A DNA stretch of 55,054 nt from an uncultured Pelagibacteraceae bacterium. Its GTDB lineage: Bacteria; Pseudomonadota; Alphaproteobacteria; Pelagibacterales; Pelagibacteraceae. Of this stretch, positions 40,764 through 48,717 are shown piece by piece. Made by a program: the position numbers and the translations under genes. The stretch spans positions 1-55,054 of the forward strand of contig CACFZE010000009.1 in the NCBI GenBank assembly GCA_902570695.1, given 5' to 3'. The notes beneath the pieces are model-generated. The model was not told the DNA's origin and ran no database searches. It was given only the letters and a program-made list of their open reading frames with translations. Numbering within the stretch: position 1 is the first letter of the stretch; the number at the start of each line of letters is the position of its first letter.

Positions 40764-41737
40764 TAAACCTGAATATTTATCATCGACTCTGGCAATTCTT
40801 CGCCAAAACATCTTTGATAGTATTCTGCGATTGTGTTCTTTTCTACATCATCACATTTATTTAAAAAAGTTACTCTGAATGCATAGCCCACGTCTTTAAA
40901 TATTTCAGAATTTTCTGCCCAATGTAGTACTGTCCTAGGACTCATAACAGTTGAAATATCTCCAGCCATAAAGCCTTTTCTTGTTAATGTCGCAACTTTT
41001 ATCATGTTTGCAACTCTCTCTTTACCTTTATTATTATATAGAGACTTGTTTTTTCCTAAAATAATTTCCATTTCTTTTTCCAAAGCTAAATAATTTAATG
41101 TTGTAACAATGTTCCATCTATCCATCTGTCCCTGGTTTATTTGTTGTGTACCATGATAAAGTCCAGTTGTATCTCCCAAACCAACAGTATTTGAAGTTGC
41201 AAATAATCTAAAATATTTATTTTGTTTAATAACCTTGTTCTTATCTAATAAAGTAAAATTTCCCTCAGCTTCCAAAACTCTTTGAATTACAAACATCACA
41301 TCTGGTCTACCAGCATCATATTCATCAAATACTAAAGCTACTGGATTTTGTATGGACCAAGGAAGAATTCCTTCTTTGAATTCTGTAACTTGTTTTCCAT
41401 CTTTGATTACAATTGAGTCTTTACCAATTAAATCTATTCTACTAACATGGCTATCTAAGTTAATTCTAATACATGGCCAGTTTAATCTAGCTGCAATTTG
41501 TTCTATATGTGTGGATTTACCTGTTCCATGATAACCTTGTACAAGAACTCTTTTATTAAATGAAAATCCAGAGAGGATTGCTAAAGTTGTGTCTTTATCA
41601 AATTTATAAGTTTTATCTATATCTGGCACATAATCAGTTTTTTTTGAAAATGCGTCCACTTCCATATCAGAATCAATTCCAAATGTTTGTTTAATCGATA
41701 ATTTAATATCTGGTGTCTGTTCAATATTTGTTGTCAA
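40763..41737 (-). CDS. cobS: Cobaltochelatase subunit CobS-like MoxR AAA+ ATPase
   Basis: A 324-residue AAA+ ATPase. Walker A is GYHGTGKST (near residue 78), Walker B is LVFDEYDAG, sensor 1 is FATSN. The N-terminal stretch [17 protein letters not shown] matches the CobS family. It should form a ring with CobT. The start is TTG at 41737, inside the end of the J-domain gene (17 bp overlap); no ATG fits the family's N-terminus, so this start is likely but not certain. Coupled to cobT by TAATG. Confidence 0.9.
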   Translation of the reverse strand: MTTNIEQTPDIKLSIKQTFGIDSDMEVDAFSKKTDYVPDIDKTYKFDKDTTLAILSGFSFNKRVLVQGYHGTGKSTHIEQIAARLNWPCIRINLDSHVSRIDLIGKDSIVIKDGKQVTEFKEGILPWSIQNPVALVFDEYDAGRPDVMFVIQRVLEAEGNFTLLDKNKVIKQNKYFRLFATSNTVGLGDTTGLYHGTQQINQGQMDRWNIVTTLNYLALEKEMEIILGKNKSLYNNKGKERVANMIKVATLTRKGFMAGDISTVMSPRTVLHWAENSEIFKDVGYAFRVTFLNKCDDVEKNTIAEYYQRCFGEELPESMINIQV

Positions 41738-42254
41738 TTTTGTCCTTATAAGTATTTTTTAGTTGGGTATAAGCTAAAGTTATTACTTTAAGCTTATCTT
41801 CAAATTTTTTATTGCCAGCATTCATATCAGGGTGAAATTTTTTCACAAGTCTTTTGAATTTTTCTTGTATTTTCGCCCATTTTAAACCAACTCCAACACC
41901 CAAAATTTCAAAGGCTTTAAGATCATTACTATTAAACTTAAACTTATTCATATGATTCAAATTACTAAAATCTTTAAATTTTCCATTTTCATCTTTTAAA
42001 GTATTATTCCACAATATTTTGAAAAAATTATCTGAAGAGCTGAAACTCTGCGTTGGCTTATGCCATGTCATGTCAGACTTTAAAAAGTTCATTACTTGTT
42101 CATCGCTCATACCTGAAAAATAATTCCAGCTTTTATTAAACTCTCTTACATGCTCTAAACATAGAAGCCTATACTCTTTGCTGTTATCCTTTTCTTTTGG
42201 AGCTTTGTAAAGTCCTTCCTGATTGCAATTATTCCATTCACAAATATTTTTCAT
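41721..42254 (-). CDS. J-domain (DnaJ-type) co-chaperone with N-terminal zinc-like cysteines
   Basis: A 177-residue protein. The C-terminal 65 residues are a J domain with the HPD triad at 141-143 ([13 protein letters not shown]), which stimulates DnaK. The N-terminus has C5, C10, C32 and H35, a possible zinc site. This gene commonly precedes cobS-cobT and is divergent from bolA in Alphaproteobacteria, so it probably works with that ATPase module; this is inference from conserved order. The start lies 20 bases from the bolA start on the opposite strand. Confidence 0.88.
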   Translation of the reverse strand: MKNICEWNNCNQEGLYKAPKEKDNSKEYRLLCLEHVREFNKSWNYFSGMSDEQVMNFLKSDMTWHKPTQSFSSSDNFFKILWNNTLKDENGKFKDFSNLNHMNKFKFNSNDLKAFEILGVGVGLKWAKIQEKFKRLVKKFHPDMNAGNKKFEDKLKVITLAYTQLKNTYKDKIDNKY

Positions 42255-42258
42255 ATTA

Positions 42259-42264
42259 TATAAT
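42259..42264 (+). promoter_or_regulatory. Candidate -10 box for bolA in the 20-bp divergent gap
   Basis: TATAAT ends 10 bases before the bolA ATG, so transcription would start only a few bases from the start codon. A second TATAAT, on the minus strand (42260-42255), abuts the J-domain gene's ATG and is too close to serve it, so that gene's promoter probably lies inside bolA. Confidence 0.35.
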
Positions 42265-42274
42265 ATCTACTTTA

Positions 42275-42535
42275 ATGGATATTAATCAACTTTCAAAAAA
42301 AATTGAAAATAAACTTTTGAATGATAGTTCTATAAAAAATGTAAAGATAATTGATAACACTTATAAGCACTTAAAACACAATTCACATCAGAAAGGCAAA
42401 TTTCATATTAAATTAGAAATAAATTCTGACATATTAAAAAAAACGAATAGAATTAAATCTAATAAAGTTATTTACAAAATTTTAAGCGAAGAATTGAAAA
42501 CTGATATTCATTCTTTACAAATAAGCTTTATCTAA
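42275..42535 (+). CDS. bolA: BolA-family protein
   Basis: An 86-residue BolA/YrbA-like protein. It starts MDINQLSKKIENKLL and contains HNSHQKGKFHIKLEI with the family's conserved histidine region and the C-terminal strand LSEELKTDIHSLQISF. BolA proteins act with monothiol glutaredoxins in iron-sulfur trafficking and in envelope/stress regulation. I use the ATG at 42275: an in-frame ATG at 42197 would begin within the divergent J-domain gene and adds 26 atypical residues. The 3' end overlaps aroB by 21 bases. Confidence 0.9.
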   Translation: MDINQLSKKIENKLLNDSSIKNVKIIDNTYKHLKHNSHQKGKFHIKLEINSDILKKTNRIKSNKVIYKILSEELKTDIHSLQISFI

Positions 42536-43630
42536 TTCTTTAAATAAAAACTTATTCAATTCACCAGATTTGGCCTGATAGTTTAGGTTTAATTTTCCAA
42601 AATTCCTTATTAATATTAAATTTATATTATCTGATTTATTTTTTTTATCACTTCTCATAAAATTAAGAATTGATATAATTTTCCTTTTATTAAAAAGGTC
42701 TCTATATTTATTTTTTATTTCAATCTTTTTAATATGATTATTTATTAATTCTGAATTTGAATTTGAAATAATTTTTTTTTCTTTACTAAAATTTACAGCA
42801 TTCATTAGACCAAATATAACAGCTTCTCCATGATTTAATTTTTTGGAGTAACCAAGAGTAGCCTCATATGCGTGAGCAAAAGTATGGCCAAGATTTAGTG
42901 ATTTTCTTAAATTTTTTTCTTTTTCATCTTTTTCAATGATTTTTTTTTTTAATAAACAGCTATTTAAAATTGCATTAATTATAAAATTTCCTTTTAGGTT
43001 TAAAATCCTATTAAAATTTTTATCTAAAAAAACAAAATTTTTTTTGCTATCAATTAAACTACTTTTTAGTATTTCAGCATATCCACATATAATTTCTCTT
43101 TTGGGGAGGGTACGTAGTAAATTAATATCTGAAATTACTAAATCTGGCTGATAAAAACTTCCAACAAGATTTTTTCCAAATTTATTATTAATTCCTGTTT
43201 TGCCACCTATTGAAGAGTCGACTTGAGCCAATAAAGTGGAGGGTATGTTAATAAATTTTATTCCTCTTTTAAATGTGCTGGCAGCAAATCCAACCACATC
43301 TCCTGTAATTCCTCCACCAAATGAAATTATACAGTCTTCTCTATAAAAATTATTTTTAAATAAAACATTATGTATTTTATCGATACTTAAGTTACTTTTG
43401 TTTTTTTCATTTGCACTAAAATTTAAAGTATAAATTTTTTGATCTTTTAAATTTCTTAAGAGTAATGTTCTAAATTTTTTTGGAATCTTACTATCAATTA
43501 CAATCAAACATTTTGAAAATAATAATTTATTTTTTTTTAAAATATTTTTCAGTTTTGGAATTAGATTGGTGCCAATATGAACTTCGTAATTTTTACTTTT
43601 TGTTTTAACCTTTATTATTTTTTGTTTCAT
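42515..43630 (-). CDS. aroB: 3-dehydroquinate synthase
   Basis: A 371-residue shikimate-pathway enzyme converting DAHP to 3-dehydroquinate with NAD and zinc. Motifs: the NAD loop GGGITGDVVGFAASTFKRG, the substrate site SSIGGKTGIN, and zinc ligands in LNLGHTFAHA and LNHGEAV. Full length. The start is inside the 3' end of aroK (26 bp overlap), giving the usual aroK-aroB pair. No hlyC/CBS-domain gene lies between it and bolA, unlike many relatives. Confidence 0.96.
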   Translation of the reverse strand: MKQKIIKVKTKSKNYEVHIGTNLIPKLKNILKKNKLLFSKCLIVIDSKIPKKFRTLLLRNLKDQKIYTLNFSANEKNKSNLSIDKIHNVLFKNNFYREDCIISFGGGITGDVVGFAASTFKRGIKFINIPSTLLAQVDSSIGGKTGINNKFGKNLVGSFYQPDLVISDINLLRTLPKREIICGYAEILKSSLIDSKKNFVFLDKNFNRILNLKGNFIINAILNSCLLKKKIIEKDEKEKNLRKSLNLGHTFAHAYEATLGYSKKLNHGEAVIFGLMNAVNFSKEKKIISNSNSELINNHIKKIEIKNKYRDLFNKRKIISILNFMRSDKKNKSDNINLILIRNFGKLNLNYQAKSGELNKFLFKELDKAYL

Positions 43631-44129
43631 ATTTTTTTATAATTTTATTTGCTATTTCATTTTTATTTAGCTGATCACAATTAATTGTGAAATCTGCTAA
43701 ATTATATATTTTTGCTCTTTCATTTATTAGTCTCTCTAGATCTACTTCACTTAATGTCATAGCTAGAGGTCTTTTTTTACTACCATTTATTCTTTTAATT
43801 ATTATATCTTTTTTCCAATTCAACCAAAAACTTAAAGAACTCTTCTTACATTCCTTCCTAATATTAGCATTAATATATGCACCTCCACCCAGTGATAAAA
43901 TTTGTTTCTCACCTTTTAAACATGATAATGTTATTTCTTCTTCACACTCACGGAAATATTTTTCTCCCTTTTTTTTGAAAATTTCTGCAATTTTCATTTT
44001 TTCTTTTTCTTCAATTTTATCATCTATATCAATAAATTTAAGTTTGGTTTGTTTAGAAATCAATTTTCCGATTAATGTCTTTCCCGAACCCATCATACCT
44101 ACTAAAACTAGATTTTTATTTGATTCCAT
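43605..44129 (-). CDS. aroK: Shikimate kinase
   Basis: A 174-residue P-loop kinase. Walker A is GMMGSGKT at 11-18, the shikimate-binding DxD-like DIDD at 34-37, FRECEEE at about 59-65, GGGAY at about 80, and RPLA for the lid. It phosphorylates shikimate. It is first in the aroK-aroB pair and divergent (96 bases) from a small membrane protein gene; xerD, often near aroK in relatives, is not here. Confidence 0.95.
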   Translation of the reverse strand: MESNKNLVLVGMMGSGKTLIGKLISKQTKLKFIDIDDKIEEKEKMKIAEIFKKKGEKYFRECEEEITLSCLKGEKQILSLGGGAYINANIRKECKKSSLSFWLNWKKDIIIKRINGSKKRPLAMTLSEVDLERLINERAKIYNLADFTINCDQLNKNEIANKIIKKYETKNNKG

Positions 44130-44225
44130 ATATTTCTAAGTTGAAAAAACACAAATATGTCTTATTTTGATTTTACAAAATTATATGCTTTTAAAACATT
44201 ATACTACAAAGGAATATAACATAAT

Positions 44226-44366
44226 ATGAAATTTGCAATTAAAGCTGGAATTATTTTTTTTATATTAATTTTGTCTATTGTTGTTTTAAGTCAGATTGAT
44301 TTCCCATCTCCCAACAAAAAAATTGAAGTGATTTTGCCTAATGAAAATTTTAAAACAATTAAGTAA
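44226..44366 (+). CDS. Small 46-residue membrane protein of unknown function
   Basis: A 46-residue frame with MKFAIK, one hydrophobic span (about residues 7-24, AGIIFFILILSIVVLSQI) and a short hydrophilic tail (DFPSPNKKIEVILPNENFKTIK). AAAGGA lies about 12 bases before the ATG. Positive residues before the span suggest an outward tail in the periplasm. It overlaps the start of the next gene (secreted, 579 residues) by 26 bases in another frame, suggesting translational coupling. Unrecognised family; Asn, Lys and charged residues in the tail make a chance frame unlikely. Confidence 0.65.
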   Translation: MKFAIKAGIIFFILILSIVVLSQIDFPSPNKKIEVILPNENFKTIK

Positions 44367-46080
44367 AATAATATTCAAAATAACCTTAATTTTATTTTTT
44401 TATAATTTTTCTTTTGCAAATGAACCAATCGATATCTGGAAAATTGAAAAAAAAGACATCATTAATAAAGAAAATTCTACTTCAAATATAAATGCAAGTA
44501 ATAATCTAAATACTAATACAACATTATCAGTTCAATCTAGTTCCGAGATAGTGATAAATAAAGAAATTGAGTCATCCACTATTAAATTAGCAGGATTATA
44601 TGACCCTGCACAGAATGGCTTAAAAATTGATATGTGGTCGAACAGTGATGGTGAGTTAATTAAAAGCATATTAAATAAAAATTTAAATAGAAACTTATCT
44701 GAATTTTCAAAAAAAATATTAGATATAGCTTTACTAACAAACTCATATATTCCTACAAATAATATTACTGAAGAGGAATTTTTAGAGTTTAAATTTAATC
44801 ATTTAATAAATAAAAAAGATTTTGAATTAATTAAAGAATTTTTAATCAATAATTCTGAAGTTTCTAATAAAAATAAATTGATTAAATTTTACTCAGAATA
44901 TTTTCTTTCAAACTCTGAGGTAAAAAAAGCATGTGAGATATTTAATATTAGTGGTGCTATTACTGATAAGTATTTAAATAATTTTAAAATTTATTGTTTA
45001 ATTCTAGAAGATAAAAAAGAACAAGCTCAACTACTTTTTGATTTATCAAAAGAGTTGGATGAGATTGACATTTTTTTTGAAAATAAATTTAATATATTAA
45101 TGGGTTACGCAAGCAAAGATGAAATAATTTCGGACGAAAATATTTTATATTTTCACTTATCTCATAAAACAAATAACGATTTTAATTATGAGCCAAAAAT
45201 GGACTCACCTAGATTTATATGGAGTTATTTGTCGTCATCAAATATTCTTAAAAATGCAAATTCCTTTGATATTGAAAATCCAGAAGATTTAAGATTATTA
45301 GAAAGAGCAACTCACGAAAATGTATTTGATGAGAGAGAACTACTAGATACATATAAAAAATTTCAATTTAACATAACACAACTATTAAATGCCAAAGATG
45401 CTTATAAGCTACTTCCAGATTATGAGGGTAGAGCTTTATTATATCAAAGATTACTTTTATCTGTTGATGTTGAGCAAAGATTAAGTATGACTTCTGAACT
45501 ATATAAATCTTTCCAAAAAAAAAAATTAGATAATGCGTTTGATAATGAAATCAAAGTAATATTAAAAAAAATAAAAAAAGATGATGTTCCCTCAAATTTT
45601 ACTACCTTTTATGAAAATCATACCGACAACAAGTTAAAAAAAGAGAGAAAGATAAAATTTAATAATAAAAAAATACATCAGTCAAAATTATTAAATTACT
45701 TTTTAAATAAAACTAGTTTGCCTAAAGCTGAAAAGGAAACAAACGATATTTTAAAAAAAATTAAAAGAAACAAAAAATATGTTTTTTCAACAAAAGATAT
45801 GATACTTATTGAATCGCTTAAATCAGATGGAGTAAAAATTGATAAAAAATACGCAAACCTTTATGAATACAACTACCAATTTTCCTCTGATATAAAACAA
45901 ATGCTATCGAATGGAGAGTTAGGTTTATTATTAATTAAAATAGTAGATATTGTTGGTGAAAGTAACCTTGAAGATCTAGATATAAACACTGTGAATTTAT
46001 TAGTTTCAACTATGAATGAGCTAAAAAATGTAGATTTAAGGAACGAAATTCTAATAGAAGTCTTGCCTTTAAAAGTCTAA
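44341..46080 (+). CDS. Secreted helical protein of unknown function
   Basis: A 579-residue protein with an N-terminal signal peptide (residues 1-26, hydrophobic IIFKITLILFFYNFSFA). An Asn/Ser/Thr-rich linker follows (about 35-75), then a short conserved-looking motif LYDPAQNGLKIDMW at about 83-96, then a long all-helical region of about 450 residues of paired helices, like TPR or other alpha-solenoids. No catalytic motif is seen. It is probably periplasmic and protein-binding. It overlaps the upstream 46-residue membrane gene and lies 14 bases before def. I do not recognise the family with confidence. Confidence 0.75.
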   Translation: MKILKQLSKIIFKITLILFFYNFSFANEPIDIWKIEKKDIINKENSTSNINASNNLNTNTTLSVQSSSEIVINKEIESSTIKLAGLYDPAQNGLKIDMWSNSDGELIKSILNKNLNRNLSEFSKKILDIALLTNSYIPTNNITEEEFLEFKFNHLINKKDFELIKEFLINNSEVSNKNKLIKFYSEYFLSNSEVKKACEIFNISGAITDKYLNNFKIYCLILEDKKEQAQLLFDLSKELDEIDIFFENKFNILMGYASKDEIISDENILYFHLSHKTNNDFNYEPKMDSPRFIWSYLSSSNILKNANSFDIENPEDLRLLERATHENVFDERELLDTYKKFQFNITQLLNAKDAYKLLPDYEGRALLYQRLLLSVDVEQRLSMTSELYKSFQKKKLDNAFDNEIKVILKKIKKDDVPSNFTTFYENHTDNKLKKERKIKFNNKKIHQSKLLNYFLNKTSLPKAEKETNDILKKIKRNKKYVFSTKDMILIESLKSDGVKIDKKYANLYEYNYQFSSDIKQMLSNGELGLLLIKIVDIVGESNLEDLDINTVNLLVSTMNELKNVDLRNEILIEVLPLKV

Positions 46081-46094
46081 ATAATAAATAAACT

Positions 46095-46616
46095 ATGTCA
46101 GTAAAAGAACTAATCACAGTACCTGATGATATTCTTAGAAAAAAGTCTGAGCCATTAAATAAAGTTGATATTAATGAAAAAAAACTCATAAAAGATTTAT
46201 TTGAAACTATGTACCATCACAATGGTATAGGTTTAGCAGCTGTTCAAGTTGGTATCCTTAAAAGAGTAGTTGTTTTAGATGTCTCAAAAAATGAAAATGA
46301 AAAAAAACCTTTATGCTTTATTAATCCACAAATAAAAACTTTAAGTGAAAAAATGTCAACATATGAGGAAGGTTGTTTATCAATACCTAATACCTTTATT
46401 GAGATAGAGAGACCAGAAATTTGTACCGTATCTTATATAGATGAAAATGGTGACAAGAAAGAGATGGAATGCGATGGATTACTCTCAACATGTTTACAGC
46501 ATGAAATAAATCACTTAGATGGAAAATTAATAATTGATTATTTATCTAAAATCAAAAAAGATTTAATAATAAAAAAATTGTCTAAACAAAAAACTTCTAA
46601 TAGAGTTGTTGTTTAA
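46095..46616 (+). CDS. def: Peptide deformylase
   Basis: A 173-residue metalloenzyme that removes the formyl group from nascent proteins. All three motifs are intact: GIGLAAVQ at 44-51, EGCLSIP at 92-98 (metal ligand C94) and HEINH at 136-140 (H136, E137, H140). Followed directly by fmt, so the enzymes that add and remove the formyl group are cotranscribed. Confidence 0.97.
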   Translation: MSVKELITVPDDILRKKSEPLNKVDINEKKLIKDLFETMYHHNGIGLAAVQVGILKRVVVLDVSKNENEKKPLCFINPQIKTLSEKMSTYEEGCLSIPNTFIEIERPEICTVSYIDENGDKKEMECDGLLSTCLQHEINHLDGKLIIDYLSKIKKDLIIKKLSKQKTSNRVVV

Positions 46617-47531
46617 ATGTCAAATATTGTATTCATGGGCACACCGCAATTTGCTGTGCCTATCCTAAAAAAAATTAATCAAAAATATAAAATTAAATGT
46701 GTATTTACTCAGCCTCCAAGTAAATCAAATAGAGGTCAAAAGTTTACGAAGTCATCAATTCATATATGTGCAGAGGAACTTAATCTAGAAGTTAAAACCC
46801 CAAAAAAAATTGATGAAGAATTTGAATATCTTAAAGAATTAAATTTAGATCTTGTAATTGTTGTTGCATACGGACAATTAATTTCAAAAAAAATTCTTGA
46901 TTTGAGTAAAAAAGGTTTTTTGAATATTCATGCTTCATTATTACCAAAATGGAGAGGGGCGGCACCAATCCAAAGATCGATTTTAAACAATGAAAAAAAA
47001 ACTGGTATATCATTTATGAAAATTGATGAAAAATTAGATTCTGGACCAGTATGTAATAAATATTCAATAGATATTCTTGATCAAGATAACGCAGAAATTT
47101 TATCAGAAAAATTATCTTATTTGAGTACAGAAAAAATTTTAGAAAATGTGCAAAAAGTTTTAGATGGAGAAGCAATATTTAAAGAGCAAGATCATTCAAA
47201 AGCTACATACGCAAAGAAAATTCAAAAAATAGAGGGAAAGATAGATTGGAATAATAGTGCTCGTAAAATAATTGCTCAAATTAATGGATTATATCCAAAA
47301 CCTGGTGCATGGTTTGAGTTTAACAACAAAAGATATAAAATATTAAAAGCAAAAATAAACAAGCAGTCAGCAAAAATCGGTGAAGTAATAGACGAACAAA
47401 TGACAATAGCATGTGGTGAAAATTCAATAAATATTATTGAGATACAAAAAGAAGGCAAGAATTCTCAATTAATTAAGGAATTTTTATTAGGGAATAAGGT
47501 TAGAAAAGGAACAATAATTACAAGTGATTAG
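46617..47531 (+). CDS. fmt: Methionyl-tRNA formyltransferase
   Basis: A 304-residue enzyme formylating initiator Met-tRNA from 10-formyl-tetrahydrofolate. Catalytic N103 and H105 lie in NIHASLLPKWRGAAP, and D141 in KLDSGP. The C-terminal OB-like domain (about 205-304) is present. It starts immediately after the def stop; its end overlaps truA by eight bases. Confidence 0.97.
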   Translation: MSNIVFMGTPQFAVPILKKINQKYKIKCVFTQPPSKSNRGQKFTKSSIHICAEELNLEVKTPKKIDEEFEYLKELNLDLVIVVAYGQLISKKILDLSKKGFLNIHASLLPKWRGAAPIQRSILNNEKKTGISFMKIDEKLDSGPVCNKYSIDILDQDNAEILSEKLSYLSTEKILENVQKVLDGEAIFKEQDHSKATYAKKIQKIEGKIDWNNSARKIIAQINGLYPKPGAWFEFNNKRYKILKAKINKQSAKIGEVIDEQMTIACGENSINIIEIQKEGKNSQLIKEFLLGNKVRKGTIITSD

Positions 47532-48264
47532 ATATCAGATTCTAATAGAATACGAAGGCACTTTATACAATGGTTGGCAAATTCAAAAAAAAGGTAAATC
47601 AATCCAGGAAAATATTGAGATTGTCTTGTCTAAACTATTAAAAGAAAAAATAAAAATTTACGGGTCTGGACGAACAGACACAGGAGTTCATGCTAAAGAG
47701 CAATCAGCTCACTTTGATACTACAAACAAAATTATTCAAAAAGATAAATTATTGAATTCACTAAACTTCTTTTTAAATAAAAAAAAAATATCCATTCTAA
47801 AAATAAAGAAAAAAAATAAACTTTTTCATTCAAGATATTCTGCAAAAGAAAGACGGTATACGTACTTAATTAGAAATGATGCTTCTCCTTCAGTTATCAA
47901 TTTTAACAGAGAGTGGCATATTAAAAAAAAAATTGATGTTGAATTGATGAAAAAGGGAGCAAAAAAATTAATTGGAACTCATGATTTTTCTACTTTTAGA
48001 GCATCTAATTGTGCTGCAAAAAGTCCGGTAAGAACCATGAAAAAAGTAAAAATAACCAAAATTAAAAATGTTATAAAAATTCAATTTGTGTCAAAATCAT
48101 TTCTTAAGAGTCAAGTTAGATCCATGGTTGGTTCACTCAAATACCTTGGTGAAAATAAATGGAATTTAAAAAAATTTACCAAGATATTTAAATCAAAATC
48201 TAGAAAAAATTGTGCTCCTATTGCCCCTGCACATGGTTTATATCTTGAGAAAATTATTTATTAG
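47524..48264 (+). CDS. truA: tRNA pseudouridine(38-40) synthase TruA
   Basis: A 246-residue pseudouridine synthase acting on the anticodon arm (positions 38-40). The catalytic aspartate is D52 in GSGRTDTGVHA; the second motif is RYTYLIRN. The start is GTG at 47524, eight bases inside fmt; the family's RYQILIEYEG begins right after it. The 3' end overlaps the SET-domain gene by 11 bases. Confidence 0.95.
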   Translation: MIRYQILIEYEGTLYNGWQIQKKGKSIQENIEIVLSKLLKEKIKIYGSGRTDTGVHAKEQSAHFDTTNKIIQKDKLLNSLNFFLNKKKISILKIKKKNKLFHSRYSAKERRYTYLIRNDASPSVINFNREWHIKKKIDVELMKKGAKKLIGTHDFSTFRASNCAAKSPVRTMKKVKITKIKNVIKIQFVSKSFLKSQVRSMVGSLKYLGENKWNLKKFTKIFKSKSRKNCAPIAPAHGLYLEKIIY

Positions 48265-48715
48265 ATTTCTTTTTTTTCTTTTTTATTCTCCATCTTGATC
48301 CCTCTCTAACTATGTAACCACAACAATTTTTGGAGCCACACTTACAAGGGAAATCCTTATAATTTTCATCAAAACTAAATCCATAATCATAAGTTAGTTC
48401 CTCATTTTTTTTTATATCTTTGATAGAACTAATCCATAATTTTAAACCTTTACCTTCAACTTCACAGTTTGGATTACAAGAGTGATTAATAAGTCTTGCA
48501 GTATTGAAAGCAAAATCACCGTCTAAATCATACCTATTATTTAAGTTAAAAAGATAAATTGCTTTATCGTTATCAAATTTTGGATTATTTTCGGTTTGTT
48601 TTTTTGTAATTATTTTACCTATGTAGTAAATAATCTTAGTTCCTTTTTTTATATTTTTAGATGCAAACAGTCCCCTGTTATCAATATTTGAGGATTTTTG
48701 TTTATATAGTTTCAT
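48254..48715 (-). CDS. SET-domain protein lysine methyltransferase
   Basis: A 153-residue single SET domain. Seen: the start NRGLFASKNIKKGTKI, the active-site loop RLINHSCNPNC (74-84), ELTYDYG (106-112, with the catalytic tyrosine) and a complete post-SET zinc motif C124-x-C126-x4-C131. C80 can supply the fourth zinc ligand. So the SAM and lysine sites look functional. It ends with a lysine-rich tail (RIKKKKKKSNK). The substrate is unknown; bacterial SET proteins methylate lysines in ribosomal or DNA-binding proteins in some cases. It begins two bases after the deacylase gene stop and is the last gene of the yidC-argB-dapD-dapE operon. Confidence 0.93.
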   Translation of the reverse strand: MKLYKQKSSNIDNRGLFASKNIKKGTKIIYYIGKIITKKQTENNPKFDNDKAIYLFNLNNRYDLDGDFAFNTARLINHSCNPNCEVEGKGLKLWISSIKDIKKNEELTYDYGFSFDENYKDFPCKCGSKNCCGYIVREGSRWRIKKKKKKSNK

Positions 48716-48717
48716 GA

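Noticed and set aside
40763..40811. Longer CobT start at 40811
   Set aside because: It would lie inside cobS and add 16 residues atypical for CobT; the ATG at 40763 makes a TAATG junction as elsewhere.
42197..42274. Longer BolA start at 42197
   Set aside because: It overlaps the divergent J-domain gene and adds residues unlike BolA; the ATG at 42275 fits the family length.
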